A stretch of 64,000 nucleotides of DNA from Propioniciclava sp. MC1595 (GTDB lineage Bacteria; Actinomycetota; Actinomycetes; Propionibacteriales; Propionibacteriaceae): the NCBI RefSeq assembly GCF_017569205.1, contig NZ_CP071870.1, positions 868,001 through 932,000 of the forward strand. Reading direction: 5' to 3'. Of the stretch, positions 44,628 to 54,189 are shown piece by piece (the stretch's first letter is position 1; each line of letters starts with the position of its first letter). The notes below the pieces were generated by a model. The model searched no databases. It was not told the DNA's origin and was given only the letters and a program-made list of their open reading frames with translations. A program made the position numbers and the translations under genes.

Positions 44628-47525
44628 CTACGCCGCGTCGTCGGGAACGGTGGCTGTCGGCGGGGCGGCCGGGTGGTGCGGGCCGCGTCCGACCAGCAGC
44701 AGGACGCCCAGGGTGAGGGCGCAGGCGCCCGCGAACAGGATGTACAGGTCGCGGAACCCGGCGTTCAGGCCGCCCTGGAAGGCCGCCTCGATCCGGGGGC
44801 CCCGGGCGTCGATCTCGGCCAGGTAGTCGGCCTTCGACGCCTCGAACGCGCCCGGGACCGCGTCGTGCAGCTCCTGCAGCTGCCCGAGCGTCGTCACCAT
44901 CTCGGCGCGTCCGCTGCGCAGGTCCTCGCGGGCCGCCTCGAGCTCGCTGCGGGCCTGGGCCAGCTCCGAACGCCCGCCCATGAGCTCCTCCTGACCGGCC
45001 TCGAGCTCGGCCCGCGCGTCGGCCAGCTTGGTGCGGCCCTCCTGCAGGGCGGCCCGCTGGGTCGCCAGGTCCTCGCGCTGCGAGAGCGTCGTGGCGAGCT
45101 GGGCCGCCAGCGCGTCCCGCTGGGTCACGGCCTCCTGCCGCTGGGCCGACAGCGCGGCCTCGGTGGCGCGCAGCTGGCCCAGCTGGGCAAGCAGGGCGTC
45201 CCGGGAGGGCATGCCGCCCGGCGGGACCACGCCCGGCGGCGGACCCATCGGCGCGGCGAAGCCGACCGCGTCGGCGACCGCCGGCGTCGGCTCGGGCGAG
45301 ACCGTCGGGTCAGGGCTGGCCGTCGGCCCGGGCGTGGCGGACGCCGTGGGCTCGGGCGTCGCGGTGGGTTCCGGCGAAGGGGTCGGGGACGCCGTGGGCT
45401 CGGGTGTCGGCTCCGGGCTGGCGCTGGGATCCGGGGTGGGGGTCGCGGTGGGGTCCGGGGTCGGCGTGGCCGTCGGATCGGGTGTCGGGGTCGCGGTCGG
45501 ATCGGGCGTCGGGGTCGGCTCGGTCGTGGTCGGGGTCGTCGGATCCGGGCCGGGGGGCACCGGCGGGATGGCGGCCAGGGCGCGCTCGATCTGGGTGATC
45601 GCGGTGCGCAGCTGGGACAGGCCGGTGCCCATGCCGGTGATCGCCTGCCCGAGGCCGGCGAGGCCCTCGCGCATGCCGGCGATCCCGTCGCCGATGCCGC
45701 TCAGGGCGCGGCCCATCTCGAGCAGGCCGCGGTCCATGCCCTCCAGTCCGTCGGTCATCTCGGCGCGGGCGCGGGTCATGTCGACCAGGCCGGTGTCCAT
45801 CTCGGCGAGGCCGGAGTCCATCTCGGCCAGGCCCGAGGTCATCTCGCCCTCGCCCTGGTCGAGCTCGCCCAGCGCGCTCCTCAGCCCGTCGATGCCCGAC
45901 TGCACACCGCCCTGGATCTCGGCGACCCGGGTCGGGGTCTCGTCGGCGAACATGCGCTCGGCGACGAGCTTGCTGCGCTCGGTGATGTTCGTGACGTCGG
46001 CGGTGCGCAGGAGGTCGACGAGGTCGTCGGGCAGGTCGCCGCCGCCGGAGGACATCTCCGACAGGTCGATCTCGGTGCGGTCGAGGTAGCTGGTGTCGAA
46101 GGCGGGGATCCTGTCGGCCAGTTCGGGGTCGGCCTTCCACTTCTCGAGGGTGGCCTTCAGCTCGGCGGCGTGCGGCAGGGCGGGCGCGGCGACCGTGTCG
46201 GGCAGTTGCTCCATGATCCGGTCCTGCATCGTGGTGCCGGCGTTGGCCAGGAAGCCCACCATGAGGGCCGGCGCGAGCGTGGTGCCGATGGCGCGCACCA
46301 GGGACAGGGTGCCGAGCGCGGAGCTGGACTCCTCGTCGGGCACGCGCTCGAGCATCATGTAGTTCAGCGGCGAGCCGACGATGAAGCCGAGGCCGAGGCC
46401 CAGCCCGATCAGGCCGGTGAGCACCGACGCCATCGACGGCTGCGGGATGGCCCACAGGATGATCACGATCGCGGCCAGCAGCGAGATGCCGGCGCCGAGC
46501 CCCAGCACCACGCGGGGTCCGTACTTGTCGGTGAGGCGTCCGGACATGGGCGCGCCGACGCCCGACGCGAGCCCGAGCGCGATGACGAGGTAGCCGCCCG
46601 ACCCGGCCGGCAACTTGAGCGAGTTCTCCGCGAACTGCGGCACGAACACCACGCCCATGAGGATCACGCCGGACAGCAGCGACAGCACCAGCGTCAGGGC
46701 GATCCCGCGGTTGGAGAAGTAGCCCAGGTTCATCACGGGATCGGCCGCCCGCCGCTCGACCAGGACGAACACCGGGATGAGCACGAGGAACAGGGCCAGC
46801 CACGGCCAGACCTCCAGGGAGGTGATCGAGGCACCGAGGTCGAAGAAGTCGAGGTTCCGGGCCCCCCACAGCAGCGACAGGATCATCGTCACCAGCACCA
46901 GCGAGCCCCACACGTCGATGGGGGCGACCTCGTCGGCGCGACGGTTGGGCAGCCACAGGACGCCGGCCACGATGATCGCGATCGAGATGGGCACGTTGAT
47001 GTAGAAGATCCACTGCCAGTTCTCGGCGCCGGCGATGTCGAGCACCAGCGAGCCCGCCGAGGCGCCGAAGACGTTGGCGATGCCGTACACCGCGCCCACC
47101 AGGCCCAGCGCCATGCCGCGCTTCTCGCGGGGGACCGCGGTGCCGATGTCGGCGGTCGCGATGGGGAGGATGCCGCCGGCGCCGATCGCCTGGATGGCGC
47201 GCGAGGCGATGAGCATCTCGTAGGAGCCCACGTCCTGGCTGAGCCCGCACAGCAGGGAGCCGACGCCGAACAGGACGATCGACAGCAGGTAGATGGGCTT
47301 GCGGCCGTTGCGGTCGGCCAGCTTGCCCATGACCGGGATCGCGGCGGCGTAGGCCAGCGTGTAGATGGTGATCATCCAGATGCCGGTGGCCTCGTCGACG
47401 CCGAGCTGGGACTGGATGACGGTGCGTGCCGGGGTGATGATGCCGGTGTCGATGGCGCCCATGAAGATGCCCAGCAGGTAGAGGGCCACGGCGACGCCCC
47501 ACCGGCGCGGGGTGCTCGTGCTCAC
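44628..47525 (-). CDS. DHA2 MFS exporter with a roughly 490-residue extracytoplasmic insertion before the last helix
   Basis: 965 residues from GTG 47525 (GTG 47543 is also in frame). The first 430 residues are a drug:H+ antiporter-2 MFS core ([53 protein letters not shown]). DHA2 proteins normally have a short loop before helix 14. Here it holds a conserved helical part ([20 protein letters not shown]), an MxxGL repeat region ([20 protein letters not shown]), a [20 protein letters not shown] spacer and a long coiled coil ([20 protein letters not shown]). The last helix ([20 protein letters not shown]) follows. The repeats recall YhgE/Pip-type envelope proteins. MarR is the likely repressor. 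Confidence 0.85.
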   Translation of the reverse strand: MSTSTPRRWGVAVALYLLGIFMGAIDTGIITPARTVIQSQLGVDEATGIWMITIYTLAYAAAIPVMGKLADRNGRKPIYLLSIVLFGVGSLLCGLSQDVGSYEMLIASRAIQAIGAGGILPIATADIGTAVPREKRGMALGLVGAVYGIANVFGASAGSLVLDIAGAENWQWIFYINVPISIAIIVAGVLWLPNRRADEVAPIDVWGSLVLVTMILSLLWGARNLDFFDLGASITSLEVWPWLALFLVLIPVFVLVERRAADPVMNLGYFSNRGIALTLVLSLLSGVILMGVVFVPQFAENSLKLPAGSGGYLVIALGLASGVGAPMSGRLTDKYGPRVVLGLGAGISLLAAIVIILWAIPQPSMASVLTGLIGLGLGLGFIVGSPLNYMMLERVPDEESSSALGTLSLVRAIGTTLAPALMVGFLANAGTTMQDRIMEQLPDTVAAPALPHAAELKATLEKWKADPELADRIPAFDTSYLDRTEIDLSEMSSGGGDLPDDLVDLLRTADVTNITERSKLVAERMFADETPTRVAEIQGGVQSGIDGLRSALGELDQGEGEMTSGLAEMDSGLAEMDTGLVDMTRARAEMTDGLEGMDRGLLEMGRALSGIGDGIAGMREGLAGLGQAITGMGTGLSQLRTAITQIERALAAIPPVPPGPDPTTPTTTEPTPTPDPTATPTPDPTATPTPDPTATPTPDPSASPEPTPEPTASPTPSPEPTATPEPTASATPGPTASPDPTVSPEPTPAVADAVGFAAPMGPPPGVVPPGGMPSRDALLAQLGQLRATEAALSAQRQEAVTQRDALAAQLATTLSQREDLATQRAALQEGRTKLADARAELEAGQEELMGGRSELAQARSELEAAREDLRSGRAEMVTTLGQLQELHDAVPGAFEASKADYLAEIDARGPRIEAAFQGGLNAGFRDLYILFAGACALTLGVLLLVGRGPHHPAAPPTATVPDDAA

Positions 47526-47548
47526 GGTCTCACACGGTAGCACGAAGA

Positions 47549-47561
47549 TTCAATGACTGAA
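47549..47561. promoter_or_regulatory. Possible MarR operator
   Basis: Inverted repeat TTCA-ATGAC-TGAA lies between the end of the marR-type gene and the exporter start on the minus strand. Size and AT-rich arms suit a MarR-type binding site. Confidence 0.4.
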
Positions 47562-48050
47562 CTATTCGCCTGTGCGCAGGCCCTCGTCGAACTCCCGCAG
47601 GCCGGCGTTCACGTCCTCGAGGAAGCGCAGGCAGACCTGGAGGTCGGCGTCGGAGTAGTTCGCCATCGCGTCGGCGTGTGCCTGGCCGAGCGGCCCAAAG
47701 AACGCGAACGCGACCTCGCGCCCGTGCTCGCCGATGCGCAGCAGCACGCGGCGGCGGTCGGTGGGGTCGGCGTCGCGGAAGACGTGCCCGGAGGCGGCGA
47801 GCCGGTCGACGAGGTAGGTGACGGCCCCGGGGGAGATCTGCAGCTGGTCGGCGAGCTGGCGGGCGGTGAGGGGACGCCCCACCCGCTCGGCGCGGTAGAT
47901 CGCGGTCAGCGCGCGGAAGTCGGTGGTGTGGAGGTGGTGCTGGCCCGCGAACAACGCACCGATCCGGTCGGACGCCAATGCCAGCACCTGCACCTGGGAG
48001 ACCAACGCCGCCACGAGCTCGTCGTGGGGGGTGGGGTGGGCCTCGGTCAT
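47562..48050 (-). CDS. MarR-family transcriptional regulator
   Basis: 162 residues. Winged helix with TTDFRALTAIYRAERVGRPL, TARQLADQLQISPGAVTYLV, DRLAASGHVFRDADPTDRRR (the wing D-x-R-DRR) and a dimer-forming C-terminal helix. It lies upstream of the large exporter on the same strand and divergent from a second DHA2 exporter. It probably controls one or both. Confidence 0.92.
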   Translation of the reverse strand: MTEAHPTPHDELVAALVSQVQVLALASDRIGALFAGQHHLHTTDFRALTAIYRAERVGRPLTARQLADQLQISPGAVTYLVDRLAASGHVFRDADPTDRRRVLLRIGEHGREVAFAFFGPLGQAHADAMANYSDADLQVCLRFLEDVNAGLREFDEGLRTGE

Positions 48051-48109
48051 GGGCGCATGCTAGCGCTGACAGGCGGTGACGCAGAAAAGGCGTCTGTCCG
48101 CGAAGTAGG

Positions 48110-50272
48110 GTGCGGAGGGTGACGCAGCCGCCGGACCAGTTCGACTTCGCCAGGATCCGCTGGATCTACTTCGGGCTGATGATCGGCATGTTCACGTCCT
48201 CGATCAGCCAGACGATCGTCAGCCCCGCCATCCCGCGCATCATCTCCGACCTCGGCGGCGTCGAGTACTACTCGTGGCTCTCGACCATCGTCATGCTCGT
48301 CTCGGCGATCGTCACCCCGATCAGCGGCAAGCTCGCCGACATGTTCGGCCGGCGCCGGTTCTACGTGCTCGGCCTGGTCCTGTTCATGATCGGTTCGGCC
48401 CTGTCCGGCCTCGCGACGAGCTTCACCTTCCTGGTCGCGGCCCGCGCGGTCCAGGGCGTCGCGATGGGCATCCTGATGCCGCTGTCGCAGACCATCCTGG
48501 GCGACGTGATCCCGCCCCGGCAGCGCGGCAAGTACGCGGGCTACATGGGCGCGCTGATGGGGGCCTCGCAGGTCGCGGGCCCGCTCATCGGCGGTGCGAT
48601 CACGGACGCCGCGAGCTGGCGTTGGCTGTTCTACGTCAACCTGCCCGTCGGGCTGGTCGCCCTGTTCCTGGTGATCCGGTTCATGAAGGTGCCCGAGATC
48701 GACATCCCCCGGACCGTCGACCACGCCGGCATCGCCGCGATGACCGTGGGCGTCACGTCCGCGCTTCTCGGCATCAGCCTCGGCGGGACGCGGGGGTGGG
48801 CCGACCCGCTCGTCCTCGGCCTGTTGGCGGTCGGGGCCGTGGTGCTGGTGCTGTTCGTGTTCATCGAGCGTCGCGCGGCCGAGCCGATCGTGCCGATGTA
48901 TCTGTTCCGCAACTCGATCTTCACCTGGTCGGTGATCGCGTCCTGCTTCATGAACATGGCGCTGATCACGCTGATCATCTACACGCCGGTCTACGCCCAG
49001 GGCGTCCTCGGGGTCTCGGCGACCGAGTCCGGCCTGATCCTCATCCCGATGAACGTCGGCCTGTTCCTGATGGGCATCGTGATCGGCCAGCTGACCACCC
49101 GCACCGGCCGCTACAAGTCGTTCGCCGTCGTCGGCGTCACGCTCATGGCGATCGCGTCGGTGCTGATGCTGCGCCTGGGCGCCCACTCCACGCCGTGGGA
49201 GCTGACGCTGTGGACCACCCTGTTCGGCCTCGGCACGGGCATGTCGTTCCAGATCTACACCCTCGTCGTGCAGAACGCGGTGCAGCGCCGCGACCTCGGC
49301 CCCGCCACCTCGTCGCTGCAGTTCTTCCGCAGCGTCGCGAACACGCTCGGCACCGCCGTCGCGGGCACGCTGATGACGACCCAGCTGGTCAACGGGCTGC
49401 GCACGAACATGACCCCCGAGGCGCAGGCCCAGATCCCGGCCGGGGGCCTCGACCCCAACGTCGTGCTCGACCCCAACGCGCTGGTGGGCATGCCGGAGGC
49501 CGTGGTCGCCGTCCTGCGCGAGTCGCTGGCCGGGGCGATGCACAGCGTCTACCTCGTGCTGCCCGGACTGGCCGTGGTCGTGCTGCTCGCGACCGTGGCG
49601 ATCCGCGCGATCCCGCTGCGCGACACGCTCGGCCCGACCGAGCCCGGGCAGGCGCTGGAGGCGGCGTCCCGGAGCAACATCGACCCCGGCGTGCTCGTGC
49701 TCACGCCCGAGGAGCGCCACGACCGCGCCAAGGAGCGCATGATGGCCGCCCACCTCTCGCTGCTGGCCGCGCAGGTCGAGCGGGGCGACAACCCGATCCT
49801 GTGCGCGGCCGTCCAGGAGTTCGGTGAGGGCGACCTGGGCCGCGGACTGCACCTGCTGCGGGCCACCAGCGCCATGCTCCTGGCCGAGGACCCCGACACC
49901 ATCGACGCGCACGAGGCCTTCGCCGTGGAGCTGTCCGAGCGGGGCAAGCGCCGGGCCATGCTCAGCGACGAGCTGACCGGACGCCTCCACGCCGTGGCCG
50001 AGCAGGTGGCGCGCCGCGCCATGGCGCAGGACGAGGTGGAGCACGTCACCCGGCCGCGGTCGGCGTCCGTCGAGGGCATCGACACCAGCGCCCTCCAGCG
50101 GGCGGTCTGGCTGCTCGACACCGCCCTGGTCGCCGACATCGCCGTGCGGCGCGAGCTCGACTTCGTCCCCGAACTGCCGATCCCGCAGACCCCGGCAGAC
50201 GACGAACCGGACGCCGAGGCGTCCGGTCGCGAGGAACCCGGGCAGGAACCCGAGGAGGGGTCAGGACGCTGA
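48110..50272 (+). CDS. DHA2-family MFS drug exporter with C-terminal cytoplasmic extension
   Basis: 720 residues; GTG 48110 or GTG 48119. 14-helix drug:H+ antiporter: GMFTSSISQTIVSPAIPRII, GKLADMFGRRRFYVLG, ARAVQGVAMGILMPLSQTIL, DPNALVGMPEAVVAVLRESL. After the last helix (YLVLPGLAVVVLLATVAIRA) about 200 helical, soluble residues follow (ERHDRAKERMMAAHLSLLAA, DELTGRLHAVAEQVARRAMA), ending in an acidic tail. Divergent from the MarR gene. It overlaps the next gene's end by 12 bp, tail to tail. Confidence 0.9.
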   Translation: MRRVTQPPDQFDFARIRWIYFGLMIGMFTSSISQTIVSPAIPRIISDLGGVEYYSWLSTIVMLVSAIVTPISGKLADMFGRRRFYVLGLVLFMIGSALSGLATSFTFLVAARAVQGVAMGILMPLSQTILGDVIPPRQRGKYAGYMGALMGASQVAGPLIGGAITDAASWRWLFYVNLPVGLVALFLVIRFMKVPEIDIPRTVDHAGIAAMTVGVTSALLGISLGGTRGWADPLVLGLLAVGAVVLVLFVFIERRAAEPIVPMYLFRNSIFTWSVIASCFMNMALITLIIYTPVYAQGVLGVSATESGLILIPMNVGLFLMGIVIGQLTTRTGRYKSFAVVGVTLMAIASVLMLRLGAHSTPWELTLWTTLFGLGTGMSFQIYTLVVQNAVQRRDLGPATSSLQFFRSVANTLGTAVAGTLMTTQLVNGLRTNMTPEAQAQIPAGGLDPNVVLDPNALVGMPEAVVAVLRESLAGAMHSVYLVLPGLAVVVLLATVAIRAIPLRDTLGPTEPGQALEAASRSNIDPGVLVLTPEERHDRAKERMMAAHLSLLAAQVERGDNPILCAAVQEFGEGDLGRGLHLLRATSAMLLAEDPDTIDAHEAFAVELSERGKRRAMLSDELTGRLHAVAEQVARRAMAQDEVEHVTRPRSASVEGIDTSALQRAVWLLDTALVADIAVRRELDFVPELPIPQTPADDEPDAEASGREEPGQEPEEGSGR

Positions 50273-51199
50273 GTCGATGGCGTCGCGCTCGCCGGAGTAG
50301 CGGTCCTCGACCTTGGAGAACAGCCACGAGGCGATGACGCCGAGGATGAGCATGACCGCGCAGAACGCGAGGAAGGCGCCCATGCCCAGGCCCGCCTTCT
50401 CGATCGCGTCGGGCGCGAACACGACTGTCGGGAAGATCGCCAGCGACGAGCCGGCGACCATGCCCAGGATGAAGTGGTACATGCCCGCGTAGTGCTTCTC
50501 GAAGGCCCAGTTGGCGGCCTTGGCGAACAGCACCACGCACAGCGCCAGCCCGATGAACAGCGGGATGAAGACGGTGGGGTCGAAGTCCTTGATGCCCTCG
50601 GCCATCTTGTCGTAGAGGCCGAAGTAGATCAGGAAGTTCGAGGGGCTCATGCCCGGGACGATCACGCCCAGGCCGATCAGGGCGCCGGAGCCGAGCCACA
50701 CCGGGATGCTCGGCGGCACCTGCAGGTTGAGACCGCCGCCGGCGAGCATGATCCCGAAGATGACCGCGGCCGAAACGGCCAGGATCAGCCAGTGCTTCGC
50801 CGCGCGGCCCTTGAGCCCGGCCTGACGCCACAGGCTCGGGAACGTGCCTATGACGAAGCCGATGAACAGGCACACGAACGCGGCCTCGTAGCGGCCGAAC
50901 GCGGCGGCCACGACGATCGAGAACAGGACGACGCCGATGATGCCGCCGATGCCCACGGGCAGGAAGTACTTCACCTGGCGCCAGAAGTTCCTGAACGGGT
51001 TGGCCAGGAACTTGATCAGCGGGTCGTAGATCTTGAAGATCACCGCGAGCACGCCGCCGGACAGGCCGGGGAGGATGAAGCCGATCCCGACCGCGATGCC
51101 CTTGAGCAGCCGGACCAGCCACGCGGCGACGCTGTCGGGGGCGTGGAGGTCGGTCGCGTCGGGGGCGTCCGGGCGGACGGGGGTCTCGTCGGTCGTCAT
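50261..51199 (-). CDS. DUF368 (PopT-type) undecaprenyl-phosphate flippase
   Basis: 312 residues from ATG 51199. DUF368 repeats, each with a re-entrant motif: IAVGIGFILPGLSGGVLAVI and LIGLGVIVPGMSPSNFLIYF. Eight or so helices. DUF368 proteins return undecaprenyl phosphate across the membrane for wall and glycan synthesis. Length and both PG(L/M)S motifs are intact. Confidence 0.88.
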   Translation of the reverse strand: MTTDETPVRPDAPDATDLHAPDSVAAWLVRLLKGIAVGIGFILPGLSGGVLAVIFKIYDPLIKFLANPFRNFWRQVKYFLPVGIGGIIGVVLFSIVVAAAFGRYEAAFVCLFIGFVIGTFPSLWRQAGLKGRAAKHWLILAVSAAVIFGIMLAGGGLNLQVPPSIPVWLGSGALIGLGVIVPGMSPSNFLIYFGLYDKMAEGIKDFDPTVFIPLFIGLALCVVLFAKAANWAFEKHYAGMYHFILGMVAGSSLAIFPTVVFAPDAIEKAGLGMGAFLAFCAVMLILGVIASWLFSKVEDRYSGERDAIDSAS

Positions 51200-51250
51200 G
51201 CTTCTCTTCCGGTGGGTGGCGTGGTCCGCCGATCAGGCTACCGTGGGCGC

Positions 51251-51913
51251 GTGGACGCCTCCGAACCGGTTGCCGTGGACGACGAGCCGACCGACCCCAC
51301 CGCGCCGTCGGTCGGGGTCGGGCCGCACCCGCAGCCCTGGCCGGACGACCCGCGGCTCGACCCCGAACTGCTCGCCGCCGGCGACCGCCGCAACGTGCTC
51401 GACGAGTACCGCTACTGGCGCCTCGAGGCGATCGTGGCCGACCTCGACACCCGGCGCGCGCCCCTGCACGTGGCGATCCAGAACTGGGAGCACGGCTTCA
51501 ACATCGGTTCGGTCGTGCGGACGGCGAACGCCTTCAACGTGGTCGGGGTGCACATCCTCGGACGCCGGCGCTGGAACCGGCGCGGGGCGATGGTCACCGA
51601 CCGCTACCTGCACGTGCACCACCACGCGAGCGTGGAGGAGTTCGTGGCCTGGGCCGAGACGGCCGGAGTGGCGCTGGTGGGCGTCGACAACCTGCCCGGG
51701 TCGGTGCCCTTGGAGACCGCCGAACTCCCGGAGGCGTGCTGCCTGGTCTTCGGGTCGGAGGGCCCCGGGCTGACCGACGAGGTCGTCGCGGCCTGCGACC
51801 GGCTCGTGGCGATCACCCAGCACGGCTCCACCCGCTCGCTCAACGCCGGTGCCGCAGCCGCGATCGCCATGTACCACTGGTCGCTGCAGCACGCGAGAGC
51901 CCTCGACGCGTGA
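51251..51913 (+). CDS. SPOUT (TrmH/SpoU) RNA 2'-O-methyltransferase
   Basis: 220 residues from GTG 51251. Trefoil-knot SPOUT motifs: motif 1 NWEHGFNIGSVVRTANAFNV, motif 2 CLVFGSEGPGLTDEVV, motif 3 QHGSTRSLNAGAAAAIAMYH. The N-terminus is short, without an L30e-like domain. The RNA target (tRNA or 23S rRNA) is not evident. Repeat-family-B sequence follows the stop. Confidence 0.9.
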   Translation: MDASEPVAVDDEPTDPTAPSVGVGPHPQPWPDDPRLDPELLAAGDRRNVLDEYRYWRLEAIVADLDTRRAPLHVAIQNWEHGFNIGSVVRTANAFNVVGVHILGRRRWNRRGAMVTDRYLHVHHHASVEEFVAWAETAGVALVGVDNLPGSVPLETAELPEACCLVFGSEGPGLTDEVVAACDRLVAITQHGSTRSLNAGAAAAIAMYHWSLQHARALDA

Positions 51914-51945
51914 AACCCAAGCCCTCGACGTAGGAAACTCAACGT
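51895..51945. repeat. Repeat family B units after the methyltransferase gene
   Basis: GAGCCCTCGACGCG and AAACCCAAGCCCTCGACG match the inverted units in 26310-26350, followed by GGAAACTCAACG. The first unit overlaps the end of the coding region. Confidence 0.65.
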
Positions 51946-51953
51946 TCGACCCC

Positions 51954-52076
51954 GTGTCCCTGGGCACGATGCTCGCGGTGCTGGCGGTCGGGGTCGGGAC
52001 GGTGGCGTCGAGCCTGCTCGTCACCCGCCGCACGCTGCGCGGCGTCGTGGCCGAGGGGGTCGCCCGGGCCGAGTGA
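51954..52076 (+). CDS. Tiny single-helix membrane protein (40 residues)
   Basis: GTG 51954 encodes a start, a hydrophobic helix (LGTMLAVLAVGVGTVASSLL) and a basic then acidic tail (VTRRTLRGVVAEGVARAE). No clear ribosome site. Composition and position just before another membrane-protein gene make it plausible. It could also be chance coding in GC-rich DNA. Confidence 0.4.
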   Translation: MSLGTMLAVLAVGVGTVASSLLVTRRTLRGVVAEGVARAE

Positions 52077-52099
52077 CGCCCTTCAGTAGCATGGAGCGC

Positions 52100-52711
52100 A
52101 TGAGCCAGCAGCCTGCACCCCCACCCGGAGTGCAGGCTGTCGGCGTCCCAGGCGCCGGCGGCGCCCCCGCCCAGGGCTGGTCCCGTCCACCGCGCGAGGC
52201 GCTCGACTTCCCGGTGTTCTTCGACCCCGAGCCGGCGGTCGCCCGCTACCAGCAGTTCCGCAGCGCCATCAAGGGCCGCATCTTCGGGATCGTGCTGTCC
52301 CTGGTCATCTGGGGCGTCATCGGCTGGTTCAACCGCGACAACCTCGACACCATGTTCTGGACGATCTTCGGCATCAGCCTCGCCATCTCCATCGCGCTGC
52401 TGGTGCGCACCATCGTGCAGTCGGTGCTCGCGAAGCGGGCGATCGGTCGCTTGCACGAGGGACTGGCCCTCGGCATCGGCCGGGGCGGGCTCTACCTCGA
52501 CGACTACCTGGCCTGGGAGGACGTCGACCACCTCGTCGCCGTCCCCGGCGGGTCGCGCGGATCGGGGCGCCTCGTCGTGGTCGCGACCAACGGCGCCTGG
52601 CGAGAGGTGCCCGTCGATTGGCTCAGCCACACCCCGTCCGCGGTCGACAACGCCGTGCGTGCGCTGTCGGGCGACCGGCACCACGTCGACCTGCGGCCGC
52701 TCGACAACTGA
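52100..52711 (+). CDS. Two-helix membrane protein of unknown function
   Basis: 203 residues from ATG 52100. A Pro/Gly-rich N-terminus (PAPPPGVQAVGVPGAGGAPA) is followed by FPVFFDPEPAVARYQQFRSA, two helices (IFGIVLSLVIWGVIGWF; MFWTIFGISLAISIALLVRT) and a cytoplasmic beta-rich domain (GLYLDDYLAWEDVDHLVAVP). That domain has the look of YcxB/PH-like membrane-associated folds. No firm family. It stands alone before fba. Confidence 0.7.
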   Translation: MSQQPAPPPGVQAVGVPGAGGAPAQGWSRPPREALDFPVFFDPEPAVARYQQFRSAIKGRIFGIVLSLVIWGVIGWFNRDNLDTMFWTIFGISLAISIALLVRTIVQSVLAKRAIGRLHEGLALGIGRGGLYLDDYLAWEDVDHLVAVPGGSRGSGRLVVVATNGAWREVPVDWLSHTPSAVDNAVRALSGDRHHVDLRPLDN

Positions 52712-52856
52712 CCCGGCCGGCTGTCGCGGAAGCAGGGTGTCCAGCACCTGAACCTCCGCGTCCGCGAGGTGGCCAGAGTCCCCGTGGGGGGAGCGTCCGC
52801 GGCGGATATGCGGTTGAATGGTGGTGTTCGAGGAAGCACCCACCAAGGAGTGACAG

Positions 52857-53879
52857 ATGCCCATTGCAACGCCCGACGTGTACGCCGAGATGATCGACCG
52901 TGCGAAGTCGAAGGGCTTCGCCTACCCGGCCATCAACGTGACCTCGTCGCAGACCCTGAATGCGGCCCTCAAGGGCTTCGCGGACGCCGGTAGCGACGGC
53001 ATCATCCAGTTCTCGACGGGTGGGGCCGAGTACGGCTCCGGCCAAGGCGTCAAGGACATGGTGACCGGCGCCGTCGCGCTCGCCGAGTTCGCGCACGTGG
53101 TCGCCGCCAAGTACCCGATCAACGTGGCCATCCACACCGACCACTGCCCCAAGGACAAGCTGGACACCTACGTCCGCCCGCTGCTGGAGATCTCCCGCCA
53201 GCGCGTCGCCAACGGCCAGGACCCGCTGTTCCAGTCCCACATGTGGGACGGCTCCGCCGTGCCGATGGACGAGAACCTGAAGATCGGCGAGGAGCTGCTG
53301 GCGCTGACCCAGTACAACAAGCAGATCCTCGAGGTCGAGATCGGCGTCGTCGGTGGCGAGGAGGACGGCGTCGCCAACGAGATCAACGAGAAGCTCTACA
53401 CCACCCCCGAGGACGGCATCCGCACCGCCGAGGCCCTCGGCCTGGGCGAGAAGGGCCGCTACATGGCCGCCTTCACCTTCGGCAACGTGCACGGCGTGTA
53501 CAAGCCGGGTGCGGTCAAGCTGCGCCCCGAGGTCCTCAAGGACATCCAGGACGCCGTGGCCGCCAAGTACGGCAAGGACAAGCCGTTCGACCTCGTCTTC
53601 CACGGTGGCTCGGGCTCCTCGGAGCAGGACATCGCTGACGCGGTGTCCTACGGCGTCATCAAGATGAACGTCGACACCGACACCCAGTACGCGTTCACCC
53701 GCCCGGTGGCCGGCTGGATGCTCGCCAACTACGCCGGCGTCCTGAAGATCGACGGCGACGTCGGCAACAAGAAGCAGTACGACCCCCGCGCCTGGGGCAA
53801 GGAGGCCGAGAACGCGATGTCCGCGCGCATCGTCCAGGCCTGCCAGGACCTCGGCTCGGTCGGGACCTCCGGCAAGTGA
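52857..53879 (+). CDS. fba: Class II fructose-bisphosphate aldolase
   Basis: 340 residues from ATG 52857 after AAGGAGTGACAG. Zn-dependent aldolase of glycolysis and gluconeogenesis: NVTSSQTLNAALKGFADAGS, zinc ligand and catalytic Asp in IHTDHCPKDKLD, QSHMWDGSAVPMDENLKIGE, EVEIGVVGGEEDG, FTFGNVHGVYKPG, FHGGSGSSEQDI, KMNVDTDTQYA. Length fits the long (class IIA) type. The 145-bp upstream gap carries the promoter but no other gene. Confidence 0.96.
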   Translation: MPIATPDVYAEMIDRAKSKGFAYPAINVTSSQTLNAALKGFADAGSDGIIQFSTGGAEYGSGQGVKDMVTGAVALAEFAHVVAAKYPINVAIHTDHCPKDKLDTYVRPLLEISRQRVANGQDPLFQSHMWDGSAVPMDENLKIGEELLALTQYNKQILEVEIGVVGGEEDGVANEINEKLYTTPEDGIRTAEALGLGEKGRYMAAFTFGNVHGVYKPGAVKLRPEVLKDIQDAVAAKYGKDKPFDLVFHGGSGSSEQDIADAVSYGVIKMNVDTDTQYAFTRPVAGWMLANYAGVLKIDGDVGNKKQYDPRAWGKEAENAMSARIVQACQDLGSVGTSGK

Positions 53880-53900
53880 GCCAGTCGGCCTGACGACCAC

Positions 53901-53938
53901 GGACGCCGCGGGTGCAGCTCAGCTGCCCCGCGGCGTCC
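53901..53938. terminator. fba terminator hairpin
   Basis: Perfect 12-bp stem GGACGCCGCGGG / CCCGCGGCGTCC with an inner GCAGCT/AGCTGC pairing, 21 bp after the fba stop. Confidence 0.75.
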
Positions 53939-53982
53939 GCGCGTCCGGGGCCGGTTGGTGCGGGAGGGACCGGGTGGGGCGG

Positions 53983-54177
53983 TCAGCGGCGGGCGAGCTC
54001 GGCGACGACCTCGGCCGCGATGGTGCCGTCGAGGTTGCGGGGCGTCCAGCCCTCGGAGCGGACCCACTCCGAACGGCAGCCCGCGCACGCGAAGACGAGG
54101 TACTCGTCGCGCGTCTCGCCGGTGGGTGCCCAGTCGCACTTCGAGAGGCAGGGTTCCTGGCGCAGCGGTCGTGGCAT
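53983..54177 (-). CDS. Small cysteine-rich (zinc-ribbon-like) protein
   Basis: 64 residues from ATG 54177 with two CxxC-type pairs (EPCLSKC; FACAGCRSEW), suggesting a small zinc ribbon, followed by GWTPRNLDGTIAAEVVAELA. No named family that I recognise. It lies just downstream of the ClpN/SRPBCC gene on the same strand. Confidence 0.65.
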   Translation of the reverse strand: MPRPLRQEPCLSKCDWAPTGETRDEYLVFACAGCRSEWVRSEGWTPRNLDGTIAAEVVAELARR

Positions 54178-54189
54178 GGGTCGATCCTC

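Noticed and set aside
45300-45530. Tandem nucleotide repeats suggestive of a satellite array
   Set aside because: They encode the PTPDPTAT stalk of the exporter arm, with codon-level variation and an intact frame.
44625-47540. 971-codon open frame antisense to the large exporter
   Set aside because: Gly/Arg/His/Gln-rich shadow. The minus strand has clear MFS motifs.
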